Positions 1-12,392 of a stretch of DNA of 64,000 nt are shown here, in pieces. The DNA comes from Desmodus rotundus (lineage: Eukaryota > Chordata > Mammalia > Chiroptera > Phyllostomidae): assembly GCF_022682495.2 (NCBI RefSeq), contig NC_071397.1, positions 14,971,082 through 15,035,081 of the forward strand, in the 5' to 3' direction. Under the pieces are notes generated by a model. That model did not search any database, had not been told where the DNA came from, and saw only the letters and a program-made list of their open reading frames with translations. Both the position numbers and the translations under genes were made by a program. Within the stretch, counting starts at the first letter, position 1. Each line of letters opens with the position of its first letter.

Positions 1-329
1 CTCACTTTACAGTTGCTTATCAACCTACTGCACTGTGTTCTCTGTCCCCACCCCCACCCCCGAACTGGCATCGCGAGACCGTCACAACCCCATCAGCAAT
101 AAATACAATGGAAACTTCTCACTCTATATCTTGCTTGTCTAGGTAGCACTGGGGAGTGTTGCACACAAGCTTCTTCTTGAACCACTTTCCCCTTGGCTTT
201 GCGATGCTTGTATTTCTTCTCTTTCTTCTCTGTCTCCTTCATTTTCAGCTTCCCTTCCTCTCGCTCACCCTTAAGAATACACCCTAGGTATTCTTCACCA
301 TTCTTTCCTAGGCCCCTTCCCCTTTTCAC

Positions 330-650
330 TTTATACGTTTTCCAGTTTTGTAGTTCCTTTCTCTCACCTCCCCACTTCTGTAGTTTCAATGCCACTTATA
401 TGCCGATGATCCCCAAACTTCCATCTCCAGCTCAGATCCTATTCACACCTCACCTGAAACCTACCTGCCCCCAACGAATTCATCCTTGGCCTCTCCCAGA
501 GCCTGACCATCATCAGGTGCTCCCCATTCAGTGAACATCAGCACTAGTCACCCAGTGATACAAAGCAAATGTTGCCACCCTCTCCTCACATCCCAGGTCT
601 AACTGATCTCTAAGTCCTGTAGTGTCTACTTTGGAATTAGATCCTCATTC
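330..650 (+). mobile_element. L2 LINE fragment with reverse-transcriptase motif
   Basis: One frame reads LYADD (396-410), the catalytic YADD of CR1/L2-clade reverse transcriptase, followed by a degenerate ISSSD-like continuation. Stop codons and frameshifts follow. Ancient and inactive. Confidence 0.6.
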
Positions 651-1780
651 TGTTACAGAACAGACCCGGGGTGGGGTGGCCAAATGATATACTATTACTG
701 AATAGTAATAGTATTGCTAATACCCTTACTATTACACTAGGACCCACCCTTGTGTTCCAGCACCCCCGCCCCACCGTAGTAGGTTCGCCTTGCCCGCCAC
801 CAGGGAAAGACATCTCTTAATGCCAGAGACTGGTGAAAAGGAAATGGATTATTAAAAAGGTTATACAGACTTAGAGTAATGACTTAATGTCTTCATTAAA
901 AATACTAAAGTCCTTTAGAATACCCACAAATGCACAGTCCTTCCTTCTCCCCCTTGCCCAGTCCTGGGTACCGTATCTCAGGAAAACAAGTTGAAGTCCA
1001 CAGTTCAGTAGCCTCTCAGCTCTGGCACCATCAGCTGTGTTACCGCCACGATCTCTAGTTAATCCAAAGCCATGTGGCACCTTTTCATGGCCCACCGGCA
1101 AGAATCCTCTCACCCCTCTTCTTGCAGGCAAAGTCTCTCCTGTTTCCTTAGCCACGTGGCAAAAAGGGCAGCCCTAAAGCTTCATGGTCCCAACCCAAAA
1201 GCCCCAGCATGGCTGCTGCACCTGGGTTTAAATCCCAGCACCAGTCTTCCTCTGCAGCCCCATTTCCGACTCCTCCCACATTGTTACACCTGCCAACATT
1301 CCCGTATTCTTCCAGCTTTTTTGGGCTGCCATAGTAAGTCTGGGCAGGTGTGACCCCATGGTATGGAGCCAATCATCTTCAAGCTCTTACACAGGCTCCG
1401 TAACCAGGGGGAGTTACCTCCCAGTTACATCCTGGGTTGAAATCACTCCCATCTCCCTGGCTCAAAGTATAGCCACAGCTGTTTAACATACCTATGAAAC
1501 CAGTTAAAGGTTATAGATATGTTAAATGACTGTTCTAGAGGTTATCTGCAAAACTTTTGCTATTCAAAACAACTCTCAATGGCCCTGCTCCATGCTTCCC
1601 ATCCCCCAGCTCAGATTTGTGGGGGTGAGGACATCCTATATAAATTTTTTTTTCGAATATTTCCTGGACACCCTAAGTTCTGAACCCCATTACAAATTCC
1701 CATTACAAATTCCCCATTACGAATGCTCCCCCACCCCTTGGCTGCACCCTGTTACAATTCCTAGCATCAAGCACAGTCCA
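651..1780. other. Unassigned stretch, possibly an old antisense LTR
   Basis: No coding evidence. The CT-rich composition between about 810 and 1500 resembles a decayed retroviral LTR, but no TG...CA ends, target duplication or poly(A) signal could be confirmed. Position 681-745 contains short repeats of 'ATTACT' and 'TAATAG'. Confidence 0.25.
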
Positions 1781-2440
1781 CTGTCACAGTTTATCACCTA
1801 CATTACTGAACAACTTCCCAACAGTCCCCCAGCCTCCAGGTCTTGCCCCCTGCCATACGACGGGGTGATCTTTCTGAAATGCAAACTTCACTGTTTCGCC
1901 CCGTAATTCAGATGCTCCCTGCCTGCACTTAACAATGCTTATAAGGACCATGGGACCTGGGCCTGCTCTTACTACTCCAGCTTCAGCCCATAGTCATCTC
2001 TTCTAACCCCACCAAACACGACTGTCTCTTAGCTCGTACTCCAAACTGGCTCATGCTCAAACTCCCACGCTCTCTTACCTGTTATGCTTCAAACATGATA
2101 TAATCTTTTCCTCAAATACTTACCCTCCTCCGCCTCTATCTTTTCTCTTTACTGGTCTAAATCCTACTTATTATATTATCATGAGGATTGAATGAGATAA
2201 AAATGCTTAGAATTTTTTTAAAATAGCGGATGTTCAGTAATATCAGTCTTTAGAACCTCATATTTACCTAAACGATGCACTTACACTTTCAAATTAGTAG
2301 TTGACTCATCGATCGATCCTCTACTACTCAAGCGTTATGGGGGCAGTTACTATGTTAGTCTTACTTACTGCACTATCCCCAGCATCTAGCACTATGCGAT
2401 AGCAGACACGAAATAAGTGGTTGTTGAACTGAACTAAATT
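1780..2440 (+). mobile_element. L2 LINE 3' region
   Basis: Text such as GGTGATCTTTCTGAAATGCA, a CCTGGGCCTGCTC-type stretch, and the end segment ATCTAGCACTATGCG...AAGTGGTTGTTGAACTGA (about 2385-2435) follow the L2 3' consensus. Old and gapped; 2155-2230 may contain a MIR-like piece. Confidence 0.5.
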
Positions 2441-2966
2441 GGAACGTGTTGAACCAAACTTTGAAAGCCAAAATTGTAGTTTCATTCTAGAACTGTTGTT
2501 GTTTAGGACTTTGTAATATCAAATACATACTTTTGTGGGTCTAGAAACTAAATCTCCAAGCCCATGTTAAATCCTTCAACTGAACAAGCTACTTATGATA
2601 AAAATGAATTTCTGTAAGTCAAGCAGTGAGTTAATTTTACATTCTGCTTCATGCTATCTATGCTTCTCACCTAATGCTCATTGCTGACCCACTGTCTTAT
2701 TGCTCCATAATGTTAATGGGTAAAAAGGTTACTGATTTCTGTAACCATGCAGATCAGTGAAAACCAAAGTGCAGTATGTGATGAGGGAATAGTTCTTTTT
2801 CCCCCCCTCGCAGGAGATTTGCAACCATCAGCTTTGTTGTCGCCACATTCACCATGAGCTTTGAGTAAGGCAGCCCTCTCCGTACAACTTAAAATCCATC
2901 TCATCAGTGAAATCCTTACCATGCCTGCAGCCTGTTGCAGCAGAACCATGAAGCTCATGCCCAACA

Positions 2967-3905
2967 TAAATCAACATTTTTCCAAAGAAGACGTCCAAAT
3001 GCTGAATAGGCACATGAAAAAGTTCTCAACTTCACTAATCACCAGGGAAATGAAATGAAAACCACAGTGAGATAACTAACCTCACACCCGTGAGAATGCT
3101 ATTACCAAGAAGACAAAAAATAACAAGTGCCGGTGAGCACGGGAGAAAAGGCAGCTCTTGCACCCTGTTGGTAGGATGGCAAACTGGTTCAGCCACTGTG
3201 GAGACCAGTGTAGAGGTTTTCCAAAAACTCAGAAGGAACTACCACACAATCCGGCAAACCTACTTCTGCATATATATCCAAAGGAAATGAAAAGTGGCTA
3301 TTGAAGAGATGTATGCACTCCCCTGTTTATTGCAGCATTATTCACAACAGCAAAGATCTGTCCATCAGTGGATGAGTGCATAAAAAAGATGTGGTATATT
3401 TGTACAGTGGAATACTACTCAGTCATGAGGAAAGATAAAATCCTGCAATTTGTAACAACGTGGATGGATCTTGAAGGCATTTGCTGAGATAAGTCAGACA
3501 GAGAAAGACAAATAGTATATATCTCCTACCTGTGGAATCTGAAAAAATCTGAGCCTGACAAAACAAAGGATGGGATGGTGGTTATCAGGGGCTGGGGCTG
3601 GGGAATGGGAGAGATGTTGTTCAGGGGTACCGATTTTTCACTAGGAGATAAATAAGTACTGGAGAGCTAAGACGCAGTGCAGTGACTGTAGACAACACAA
3701 CTGTGTTATAAACATTAAAGTAAGCTAAAAGATGAGATCTTAGTCATTTCCATTACCAGAAGAAATAATTACGGGACTCAACAGAGGTGTTAGCTAACAC
3801 TATAAGGACAATTAGATTGCAACATAAATGCATTAAATCAATATTCTGTACACCTTAAAATAACACAATGTTATATAGCAATTATATCTCAATTTCAAAA
3901 AAGAA
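2967..3905 (+). mobile_element. L1 3' end (ORF2 end plus 3' UTR)
   Basis: From TTCCAAAGAAGACGTCCAAA through GGATGGCAAACTGGTTCAGC, AATACTACTCAGTCATGAGG and a 3' UTR ending AATTATATCTCAATTTC then an A-rich tract, this is the 3' kilobase of a mammalian L1 in sense orientation. It is 5' truncated, with many frame breaks. Confidence 0.85.
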
Positions 3906-4500
3906 ACTAGTTAAGAAAGGCAAAATGTGATTTTTAAAGAAAAATGTTTTTAAAACATGTGAATTGGTATACATAGTACAATTATAGTTTATTAAGAAAA
4001 CAAATTATGTACTTAAATACCTTAAGTGTGTGTGACAGTTTGAAATAAGCAGGAAACTGAGTTCATTTTTTCTTTTCCTATATTGTGAATCAGTAAAGAT
4101 TACTCAGTAAAATCATATTGTATATATCTACCTGGAAATCTGACACACTTGGCCTAGACCTCTTTTCTTAGATCTTTATTACTGCAAGATGTTTGCATAC
4201 AGTTAATAGTTCTTACCAAACCAGTCTGTCATGATTAAACCATGAGATGATTTGGAACTAATGGGTATATACAAACATATGTAAATATAATGATTCTTAT
4301 GATAAGCAAAATGCTGTAGCCCTAACTATTGTTAAAAGGAATTCATTTTCATTTTAATCACCTTTCTGTGTAAATACAAGAAAAGTAGTTCAAAAACACA
4401 GTAATCTGAATGCCAAAAAGTTTGTCACTCGACAGTGTATAATCCAAACCCATCTCCCATCCAGAATATCAACTTTACATACCCACAAAAAACACTTAGT

Positions 4501-4858
4501 GGAGCCGTGGCCATGTGGCTCAATTGGTTGGAGCACCATCCCATACACCAAAAGGTTGTGGTTTTGATCCCCCGTCAGGCAACATACCTAGGCTGCATGA
4601 TCAGTCCCCAGTCCGGGAGTGTACTGCAGGCAACTGATGAGCTTTCTCTCTCACATCTCTCCCTCTCTCTCTCATCTCTCCCTCTCTCTCTCATCTCTCC
4701 CTCCCTCTCTCATCTCTCCCTCTCTCTCTCATCTCTCCCTCCCTCTCTCATCTCTCCCTCTCTCTCTCATCTCTCTCTCATCTCTCCCTCCCTCTCTCAT
4801 CTCTCCCTCTCTCTCTCTTCTCTCCCTCTCTCTCTCAAATCAATAAATATACTCTAGG
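4501..4858 (+). mobile_element. Bat tRNA-derived SINE (VES-like) with expanded CT tail
   Basis: The head GAGCCGTGGCCATGTGGCTC is followed by a TTGGTTGGAGCAC box, a degenerate B box and a pyrimidine tail, ending near AATCAATAAATA and TCTAGGGTGAGGATT. The tail is expanded into a long CT array (next entry). Confidence 0.85.
4645..4838 (+). repeat. (CTCTCTCCCTCTCTCTCTCAT)n-like minisatellite in SINE tail
   Basis: About nine tandem units of roughly 20 bp alternate TCTCTCCCTCTCTCTCTCA and TCTCTCCCTCCCTCTCTCA. It yields a spurious Ser/Leu/Pro-rich open frame that should not be read as a gene. Confidence 0.9.
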
Positions 4859-4859
4859 G

Positions 4860-6495
4860 TGAGGATTGAAAAATAGTTGGTGGAGCCATCTCACATAGAA
4901 ATAGACTGTATATTGGAGCCCTTTGCTAATTCTGCAACTTACTATCAATGGTGAAACCATATTGCTTAGCTGCTGATTTGAGAAAAGTTCTGTACTTCAT
5001 TTTTCTAATTTTTAAATGAAATAATTGTGATATTTACCTTCTAGAGTAGGCTGCTAAAATGAAATAATTACTCAATCAGGTAATGTGGAACTATCTCTTG
5101 ACATGGGATCTTGAATGATCTTGTCCAATATTATTTTCACTTTACGAATGTATAAGAGTAAATTGAAATGTTACATTTCCTACTTTATTGTGCTCTAAGA
5201 TAGTAGAAATGAAATAGATATAAAACAGTTTTGCTTAAATGAAGATACTAAGAATTTCTTGCCATTATCTGTATTTGAATGATCCTTCTCTTGGTCAAGA
5301 ACAGCTGTTACTTGGCAAAGGGCTCTGCCTCTGTGAGAGCCTGACCATCATTTTCCCCATGTGATCTTACTATACAGTAGTTTTGGAAGGAAGAGACTTA
5401 TTCTTAACCTTCCATGTCTGCTTCCTTGTCTTCTAGCCTTCAGTTAGCCATGGAGGGATAAATCCTATCCTTCTCTATCTAAGAACTGTAATTTCAGTTG
5501 ACTGTTGGCCTTGGCAATTTATTGTATGCTCCACGTCCCTTGTAATTTGGTGGCACTTCTGCAAACATAGCCACAAATAATGACTATAGTAACAGGAGAT
5601 CCATACATTATATCAATAATAAGGTTATCTCCTCATGAACTTCTAACTTAGTGCTTTAAACTTTTAAAGTCTTTCCCTGTGTGAGAAGTTTCCAATCTCT
5701 TAGTCTGAAGCAGTGTTTTTGGTAAAACAGCACTGAAGATTTGAATGTTTCCCGTAAAAGTTTATCTCTATGCACATCATTTCCTTCCAAGATTATACTT
5801 GGTATTCATTCACCTTAGGGTTTATATCATATATCAGGAACTAAGTCTCCCCTGTCTACACAGGCAGGTTAAACATGCGCTCTCTCCCAGATTTTTGCAT
5901 TATTAGTCGGAAATCAAAATCTCAGCTCGTTATTGTAGAGGCAGCTTGACCAAGTTTATTTATGGGGTTTTAAAATCTATTTGGGGACTTAATATTTTAA
6001 GTTTAAGTAAATACTTCATATTTTATTGAGTACCTGTCATGAGATGAATATTATCTTAGATGCTCTATTTGAGTTTACAGACTAGTTTATCTAGCCAAGA
6101 TTTGAATAAGGAAAATAATGAGGAAAGAAAAGAAACCAGTAGCCCCATAATATAGATAAATCTGTGAAGACAGCTTTCTTCTTCTGTTTGCTCCCAAACT
6201 CATACACACACATGAATAAGGCATGGATTTGTGCATTTGGGAAGGAATTCATAAGATGGAAAATGCTGTGTTTCACTAAGAAAGTTAGCATGAGGTACAA
6301 CAAAAGCTACAGGAGGTATTAGTCAGAGGGGGAAGTACTTCAAAGATAGCAACAGGGAACAGTTCTGGAAAAAGCACCTGTGGGCTAAGAATAAATCATG
6401 ATTAACAGACAACAGATGGTTGAAAGGAAAACTCGCATGGGGTAAACAATAAGGGAGCTATGAAGGCTTTGATTCTTTTAGAATAGCTTGACTTG
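4860..6495. other. Intergenic sequence, nothing recognised
   Basis: AT-rich unique-looking sequence. No splice-supported coding segment, no CRISP or RHAG-like exon, and no repeat that I can name on either strand. Confidence 0.4.
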
Positions 6496-6496
6496 A

Positions 6497-6788
6497 TAGC
6501 CATTCTGACAGGTGTGAGATATCTCATTGTGGTTCAATTTGCATCTCTCTGATGATAGTGATGTTGAGCATCTTTTCATGTCCCTTGGCCCTCTGCTTGG
6601 CTATCATTAAACCAACCAAGAACAGGTGCTGGCGAGGAGGTGGAGAAAAGGGAGCACTTCTGCACTGTTGGTGGGAATGCAGACAGGTGCAGCCACTGTG
6701 GAAGGCAGTACAGAGACACCTCAAAGAATAAAAAATGGACCTGACTTTTGACCCAGCAAACCCACTTCTGGGAATATGCTTTTTATAA
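6497..6788 (+). mobile_element. L1 fragment with 5' inversion
   Basis: 6497-6590 is L1 ORF2-end sequence in antisense (CATTCTGACAGGTGTGAGAT, GATGTTGAGCATCTTTTCAT). From about 6600 the adjoining L1 region continues in sense (AACAGGTGCTGGCGAGG, CCCACTTCTGGGAATATGC). Both halves share GGCTATCAT or its complement at the junction, as expected for twin-primed L1 insertion. Confidence 0.7.
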
Positions 6789-6789
6789 C

Positions 6790-8495
6790 TAGCTCCCTCT
6801 GCCCCTACCTTCTGTTTTTTCTTTGTGGCTGGGACATTTGCAATTGTGCAGGGACAAGCATGGTAGCATGAGGATTTAAAGCGTGGGAGGTAAGAGAGGA
6901 GACTCTCCAGCCTGAGCTCAATGCCACATGTTTTCCCGTGACAGCCAGCCTGCCCACGAGCTCTGATCACCGCACTTGAAGCAGAAACAAGTCACCACCT
7001 TTCCCACTTTCATCTGTTTGAGCAAGGTTGTTACTTGCAAAGGGAGACAGGTGGCCACTAAATATTCCATAGTGCCCAAACCATAAGAATGTCTCTGACT
7101 CCCAGAAATGATCATTAAGTGACATTAAGGCAGCCACGCTTGTGGATGTGGGACGCTACAGGATTGGTGTCCCATGGCTCTGAGGGATGTCTGCTGGATG
7201 ATAGGGTTTTAATATACCTTACCTCCTTCACACTGTCCTTTGGACACCGGTTTAAATACCCTGTTCAAAGTCGACATCAGGAAAGAATATAATCTTCTAA
7301 TGTTCTGGTTGTGTTCTTCACCATGCACAGTAGAACCGGCCTTTTATTTGCTTTGAGTGAACATTTTCCTACACCTGCACTCGAGGCTGGTGTCAGCACG
7401 TTAGTAGTGCGGTCGTAGTGCTCTCCTGTCGCATATGTAATTAATGAAAAGCTCTAGGTCTTTTCCAAACAAGATAGTCATGCGCCGAGTATTGCTCCAC
7501 CTGTGCTTCCACAGGTGATTTTTGAATGTGCTGCCCTTGGTTCCGTCACTTAAAAGTATTCACCGCCTGTTCAAGATTAGTATGATTACATCCCCTTTAA
7601 GGGCTCCTCCTTTGCACTGCCAAGGTAATTAGAAGGCCAAACATGCAATAAAAAATGGTTTTTTGCACGTAAAATGAGAGCAAAGGGAAGGACTTTTGAG
7701 AGGCGTTTCATTCAAGTCACGACGGGGCTGCTAAAAGAGCTAAGGACTGCACTGGAGTCTGCCAACGGCAGTGTCCACCTTCCCTGCTCAGCACCACAGG
7801 ACGGCAGTCTGAAGCTTCAGAGCATCTGGGGGGGGGGGCATGTTAAAACATATATTTCTGAGACTCACCCCGGTTTTCGACTCAGTGCGTTTTAACAAAT
7901 TTCCATGTGATGTTGGTCGTACTGGTTCAGGGAGAGCTCTTTGAGGACCACTGGCTTACTGTGGCCTACCCTTTCCAATTACACAGTCTTTTCTAATTAA
8001 GTTTCCGTTTAATAAATTGCAATTACATTCTAATCTTATCCCTAGGAAAGTAGATCTAGGTTACCTTGACTGGAGTTTTGGGGCTTCCCAAACATTCCCT
8101 CGGGAGTGGATAACATCACTTGTGTTAACTAAGAAATGGAATTTTATTTACAAGTTCCTGAGAGGTTGCTCAGTGCATTGCCTAATCACCTGTTTGCATG
8201 GACGTCAGGGAAGCACTGATTAACATATTCAATCAAGGGCAGGATTTTGTGCTGAACAAAGTCAGTACAGAGAAGTGTAGATTGACATTTTTCTTCTATT
8301 CAGCAGTTTTTCAGCCTCTTGCAAGTACCCATTATAGTTGCAAATAGTCCTCACGTTTTAACAAGAATTCAGTAAAATTCTGCTGAACATATAGACGAAC
8401 TACAGGCACACACACATACTTTCATAAAATGGGGTCAATCTTCATTTATAAGCATACATTATCAAAAATCTAGGTGTCCAAGTATATTTGCATAG
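6790..8495. other. Repeat-poor stretch with homeobox-type motifs
   Basis: No transposon that I recognise between about 7236 and 8400, and CpG is less depleted than around it. Several TAATTA/AATTAA-type motifs (for example 7439-7443, 7627-7631, 7996-8000) and a GACGTCA at 8203-8209 are present. It may be a conserved noncoding element; no coding frame is convincing. A G9-10 run lies near 7829-7838. Confidence 0.3.
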
Positions 8496-10022
8496 AAGTT
8501 TTCTTTTTTTATTGTTGTTCAAGTACAGTTGTCTCCATATTCCTCCACAACCACTCCCACCCATCCCAGCCATCCCTACCTCCCACCCTCAATCCTACCC
8601 CCTTTTGGCTTTGTCCATTGTCCTTTACACATTTTCCTTGAAGACCCTTACTTCTCCCCCCTTCATTATCCCCTCCCACCTCCCCTCTGGTCCCTGTCAG
8701 TTTGTTCTTTATTTCCCTGTCCCTGGTTCTATTTTGCTTGCTTGTTTGTTTTGTTGATTAGGTTCCACTTATACGTGAGATCACATGGTATTTGTCTTTC
8801 ACTTGCCTGGTTTACTTCACTTAGCATAATGCTCTCCAGACTCATCCAAGCTGTTGCAAGAAGTAGGATCCTTCTTTCTTTCTGTTGTGTAGTATTCCAT
8901 TGTGTAAATGTAAGAGGTTTTCATAGTGGCTCCCCCCTCTTCTCTATTTCATCTATTTTAATAGCTATTTCTCCCTTGTCATCTTGTTTGGTAGATTTTT
9001 GGTTTTACTTTTTCTTCTTTATTAAGCTACCTAGTCATTTGTCTATTTTGTTAATTATAAAAAACAGAATTTTGATTTATTAATTATATCTTTTGATTTT
9101 CTATTCTCTATTTCATTAATTTCTATTTATGACCACCATTTGCTTCTTTATTTTAGATTTACTCTGCTGTTCTTTCTCTAGATGTTTGATTTTGGGATTT
9201 AAGTTATTTTAATTTTGTGGTAAAAATATTTAAGATAATTATTTTTCTTTTTATCACTACCTATGTGTGATCTACTAATTCAAATAGATAATAATTTTAT
9301 CATTTTTCTAGAATTTCTTTAATTTCTATTTGTATTTCCCCAGTCACCCAAGACTTAATAGAGGTTCTAAAATTTCCAGGTAGAAAGACCTTTTTCAGTT
9401 TTAATTTTGTTTATAATTTATTAATTACATGGTGATAAAGTATTTTTTATATTTATATTTTATGAAGCACATTGTGATCTAACAATTGATCATTTAAAAA
9501 GTTTTGTATACTTGAGAAGAAAGTGTAAGTGCTATTACTTTCTTAGTGAGTCTTTTATATCTTCTATATTCTGATTTTTTTATCTACTTGATCTTTCTTG
9601 AGCTGAGTTGTATTAGTCTTCTGTTATTAATATATTTCTGCTTATGTTTTTTGTATCTTCTATAGTTCCCATAAGACAGTCTTAATGTTATATTGTTCAC
9701 AGGTGTTTGTACTTTTATATGAATTGAAGCTTTTAGCATTACAAAATTCTTTTTTATATTTTATGTATTTTCACTGGAATTCTTCTAGGCCATGCTTTCT
9801 TATTTTTTCTGTTTCCCTGGAATACCTTTGCTAATACTCTTACTTTTAGTCTTTCTGAATTACTCTTTAATAAAGCACATAGTTGGTTTCTGTTTTGTGT
9901 GACACTGAAATTTTTTAAAGTAATTGATTTGAGCCCATTCATTTTTATTTATATGGCTATGTTTTCTCAACTCTATCATATTATTTTAAGTTATACTTAT
10001 TATGTACATTACATTATATTTA

Positions 10023-10549
10023 TTGGGCTGTCCAAAAAGTCTGTTTAGTTTTTTCAGTAAAATAAGACACATTTTTCATTTCCACCAATAACTTTATTGA
10101 TTTGGATATTTTGAGTATGTCAGCTACCTTCTGCTATTGGTTTCTAGTGGGTAGAGACCAAGGGTGCAGCTAAACATCTTCCAGTGCATAAGACAGCCCC
10201 ACAGCAAAGAATTATGGCCAAAATGTTAATAGTACCAAGAAATTTCCCAAACCGCTTTTGACATGTTTGATCAGTCACAGCACCTTCTCCATACACTGCA
10301 CAAATATTTTTTGCTTCAGTTGTTTTTACCTTTCTTGAAATAAAGCATAATATGCCCAAAATGTTATGTATCTTCCATCTTCAGTATTAAAATGGCTGCA
10401 CAAAAATTCACCAGTTTTGATTTTTTTAATGGATGCTGATATGACAGCTATCACAACCTAACAAATATTTTCAAATGAAGTTAAAGACAACTAAGCACTA
10501 TGAGAACCATTGTATGGAAAAAACTAAACCAACTTTATGGCCCACCCAA
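10023..10549 (-). mobile_element. Internally deleted mariner element
   Basis: A 527-bp element flanked by TA at both ends. Terminal inverted repeats are TTGGGCTGTCCAAAAAGT at the left and the complement of TTGGGTGGGCCATAAAGTTG at the right. On the minus strand the transposase N-terminal helix-turn-helix region (NICAVYGEGAVTDQTCQKRF) runs directly into C-terminal sequence, so about 0.8 kb of transposase including the catalytic DDD core is missing. Non-autonomous. Confidence 0.85.
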
Positions 10550-10810
10550 TACTTTCTTTACGTATTGTGCTTTCTTTGCTCTTAAAAAAGAATTGTGACT
10601 CAGAAGGTTTTTATTTTTAGTTCTAGTAGTTATCTTTCTAGTTATACTTTTATAGTTCCCTTTTCCTGTATTATTTTCCACTTTCCTGGTGGATTTATCA
10701 GCTTTTAATAGAATCCTTTACCTCTTAATTATTGAATATACTACAACAAATAAGCTAATTCTAGTTTTCTTTTTCTCCATTGTGGATGTAAATTATTTTA
10801 ATCATCACCC

Positions 10811-11047
10811 AAGGATATGTTTTTATTGATCTTAGAGAGAAAGGAAGGGAGAGAGAGACAGACAGAGACAGAAAGAGAGAGAGAAAGAGGGAAACATTGA
10901 TGTGATAAACATTGATGGGTTGCCTCCCATATACCTCCAACCAGGGATTCGACCCACAACCTAGCAATGTGCCCTGACCAGGAAATTCACCCACACCTTT
11001 TGGTGCAGGGGATGATGCTACTACAGAGATACCCAACCAGGGCTGGA
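10811..11047 (-). mobile_element. Bat SINE (VES-like), antisense
   Basis: The GAGAGA-rich complement of the CT tail (10836-10890) leads into GGGATTCGACCCACAACC, a complemented B box, and ends CCAACCAGGGCTGG, the complemented head. Confidence 0.85.
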
Positions 11048-12390
11048 TCTAAATTATTTTCTAAGAAATCATCTCACTTTGCCAACCTTTCCTTGATTTC
11101 AAAATTAAAATACCAATAAAGACCTGTATTTTATTTATAAATACAATTATCAGTGCTGTAAATCTAAAACTTTTACTTTAAACTTATGTTTAATAAAAAT
11201 ATAAAAATATAATGCAAAAATATTGAATATGTTCAGTCAATGTATTGGATTACTTATTTGGAATAAAACTTGAAAAACCATGAATAATTGTGATGCTAAT
11301 AGTTTCTTTTTCTTACACTGTATTCTGCCAGCGGTGATGTAATCCATCTCTGATTCTGTTTACACCATTTACAGGAGACTTCTCATGATGCATTTTTCAT
11401 CAACATCTGAATACTTTGTGGTTTCATGTATGCAGTTTTGCTTCTTTAATGTATGATGTGTACGTTTGCTTTTTAATTTTGTAGACACTAAGCCAATTTC
11501 TGATCTTATTCTTCTCTAAACTATACTTAACTCTGTAGATATAATTAAATTTACCTTTTGACCTGGAAATCCTCAGTAAAAGATAGAATGACTTGACATC
11601 CCATTTAGCTGTTTTTTGAGACCACAAGTTCTAATTTAGTTGAAGGTAAAAAATGTAGTTTGCTCTTACAGACAAAAAAATTTTGTGTTTATTTATTTAT
11701 TTATTTAAAATATTTTGTTTATTTATAGAGATAGGAGAAAGGAGGGAGAAAGAGAAGGAGAGAAACATCAATGTGTAGTTGCCACTCACATGCCCCCAAC
11801 TGGGGACCTGTGACCTGACTGGGAATCAAATCAGTGACCCTTTGCTTTGCAGACTGGCACTCAATCCACTGAGCCACATCAGCCAGGGCAACAGACAAAA
11901 AAATTTTTGCCATTCTAAATGTTTATTATATTGTCCACGATTTATATAGTCATGTGTTTCTAGTTTATCATATAAATAATTAATTTAATAAATAAATATT
12001 CTATCCCTTAAAAAATTTTTAAATAACTTATTGAACTTAATTTTATGCCTTTCGGAAATTTTTACTTTAATAATTTTACTAAATCAGGAAAAAATATTTT
12101 ACACACTGATATATTTTGCTGTTTTGCACATTTGATCTAATTTTGTACTTGTTATGTTCTCACTGTATGCCTACATATTCTATTAATTTCTACAAAATTC
12201 ATACGTATAACAAAATTTAACCTTCACCTTCCCTCCTTAATTCTAGATGACCTCAGTTTTAGTATGTGGTACCCAATGATGTGAGGTGCCTTGAGCTTGC
12301 ATATAGTATGTGCATCCTCAGGTGAAGTTACATTGCCCAGAACTGCTTCTTATACCTCCAAACAGAAGATGATTGTTTAAGCAACAAACC
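11048..12390. other. AT-rich intergenic sequence around a SINE
   Basis: Outside the SINE at 11705-11893 no gene is seen. Composition is strongly AT-rich, with decayed LINE-like text. Nothing further can be named with confidence. Confidence 0.35.
11705..11893 (-). mobile_element. Bat SINE (VES-like), antisense
   Basis: The poly-T side (TTATTTATTTATTTA) is followed by a GAGA-rich tract, ACTGGGGACCTG, the complemented B box, and the complemented head GAGCCACATCAGCCAGGGC at the right end. Confidence 0.88.
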
Positions 12391-12392
12391 TA

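Larger units (their letters stand above)
8497..11100 (-). mobile_element. Decayed L1 in antisense, split by a mariner element and a SINE
   Basis: 8497-8910 is an antisense bat L1 3' UTR (TTGTTCAAGTACAGTTGTC, ATTCCATTGTGTAAATG). From about 8930 the text is antisense L1 ORF2 (AGTCATTTGTCTATTTTGTT and similar), extremely AT-rich and broken. The continuation past 10552 (GTGGATTTATCAGCTTTTAA) is L1-like, so the mariner at 10023 and SINE at 10811 are nested insertions. Boundaries are approximate, and more than one L1 may be merged. Confidence 0.55.

Noticed and set aside
4645..4838. CT array considered as a CRISPR-like repeat
   Set aside because: There are no unique spacers; units are contiguous and degenerate, in a mammalian SINE tail.
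4435..4857. Open frame rich in Ser, Leu, Pro and His repeats
   Set aside because: It is the translation of the CT-rich SINE tail; the unit follows the DNA repeat, with no codon structure.
8529..9083. 184-codon open frame on the plus strand
   Set aside because: It runs antisense through an L1 3' UTR. The Pro/Ser/Phe-rich content follows from the pyrimidine-rich DNA.
10144..10359. 71-codon minus-strand frame
   Set aside because: It is the fused remnant of mariner transposase, not a host gene.
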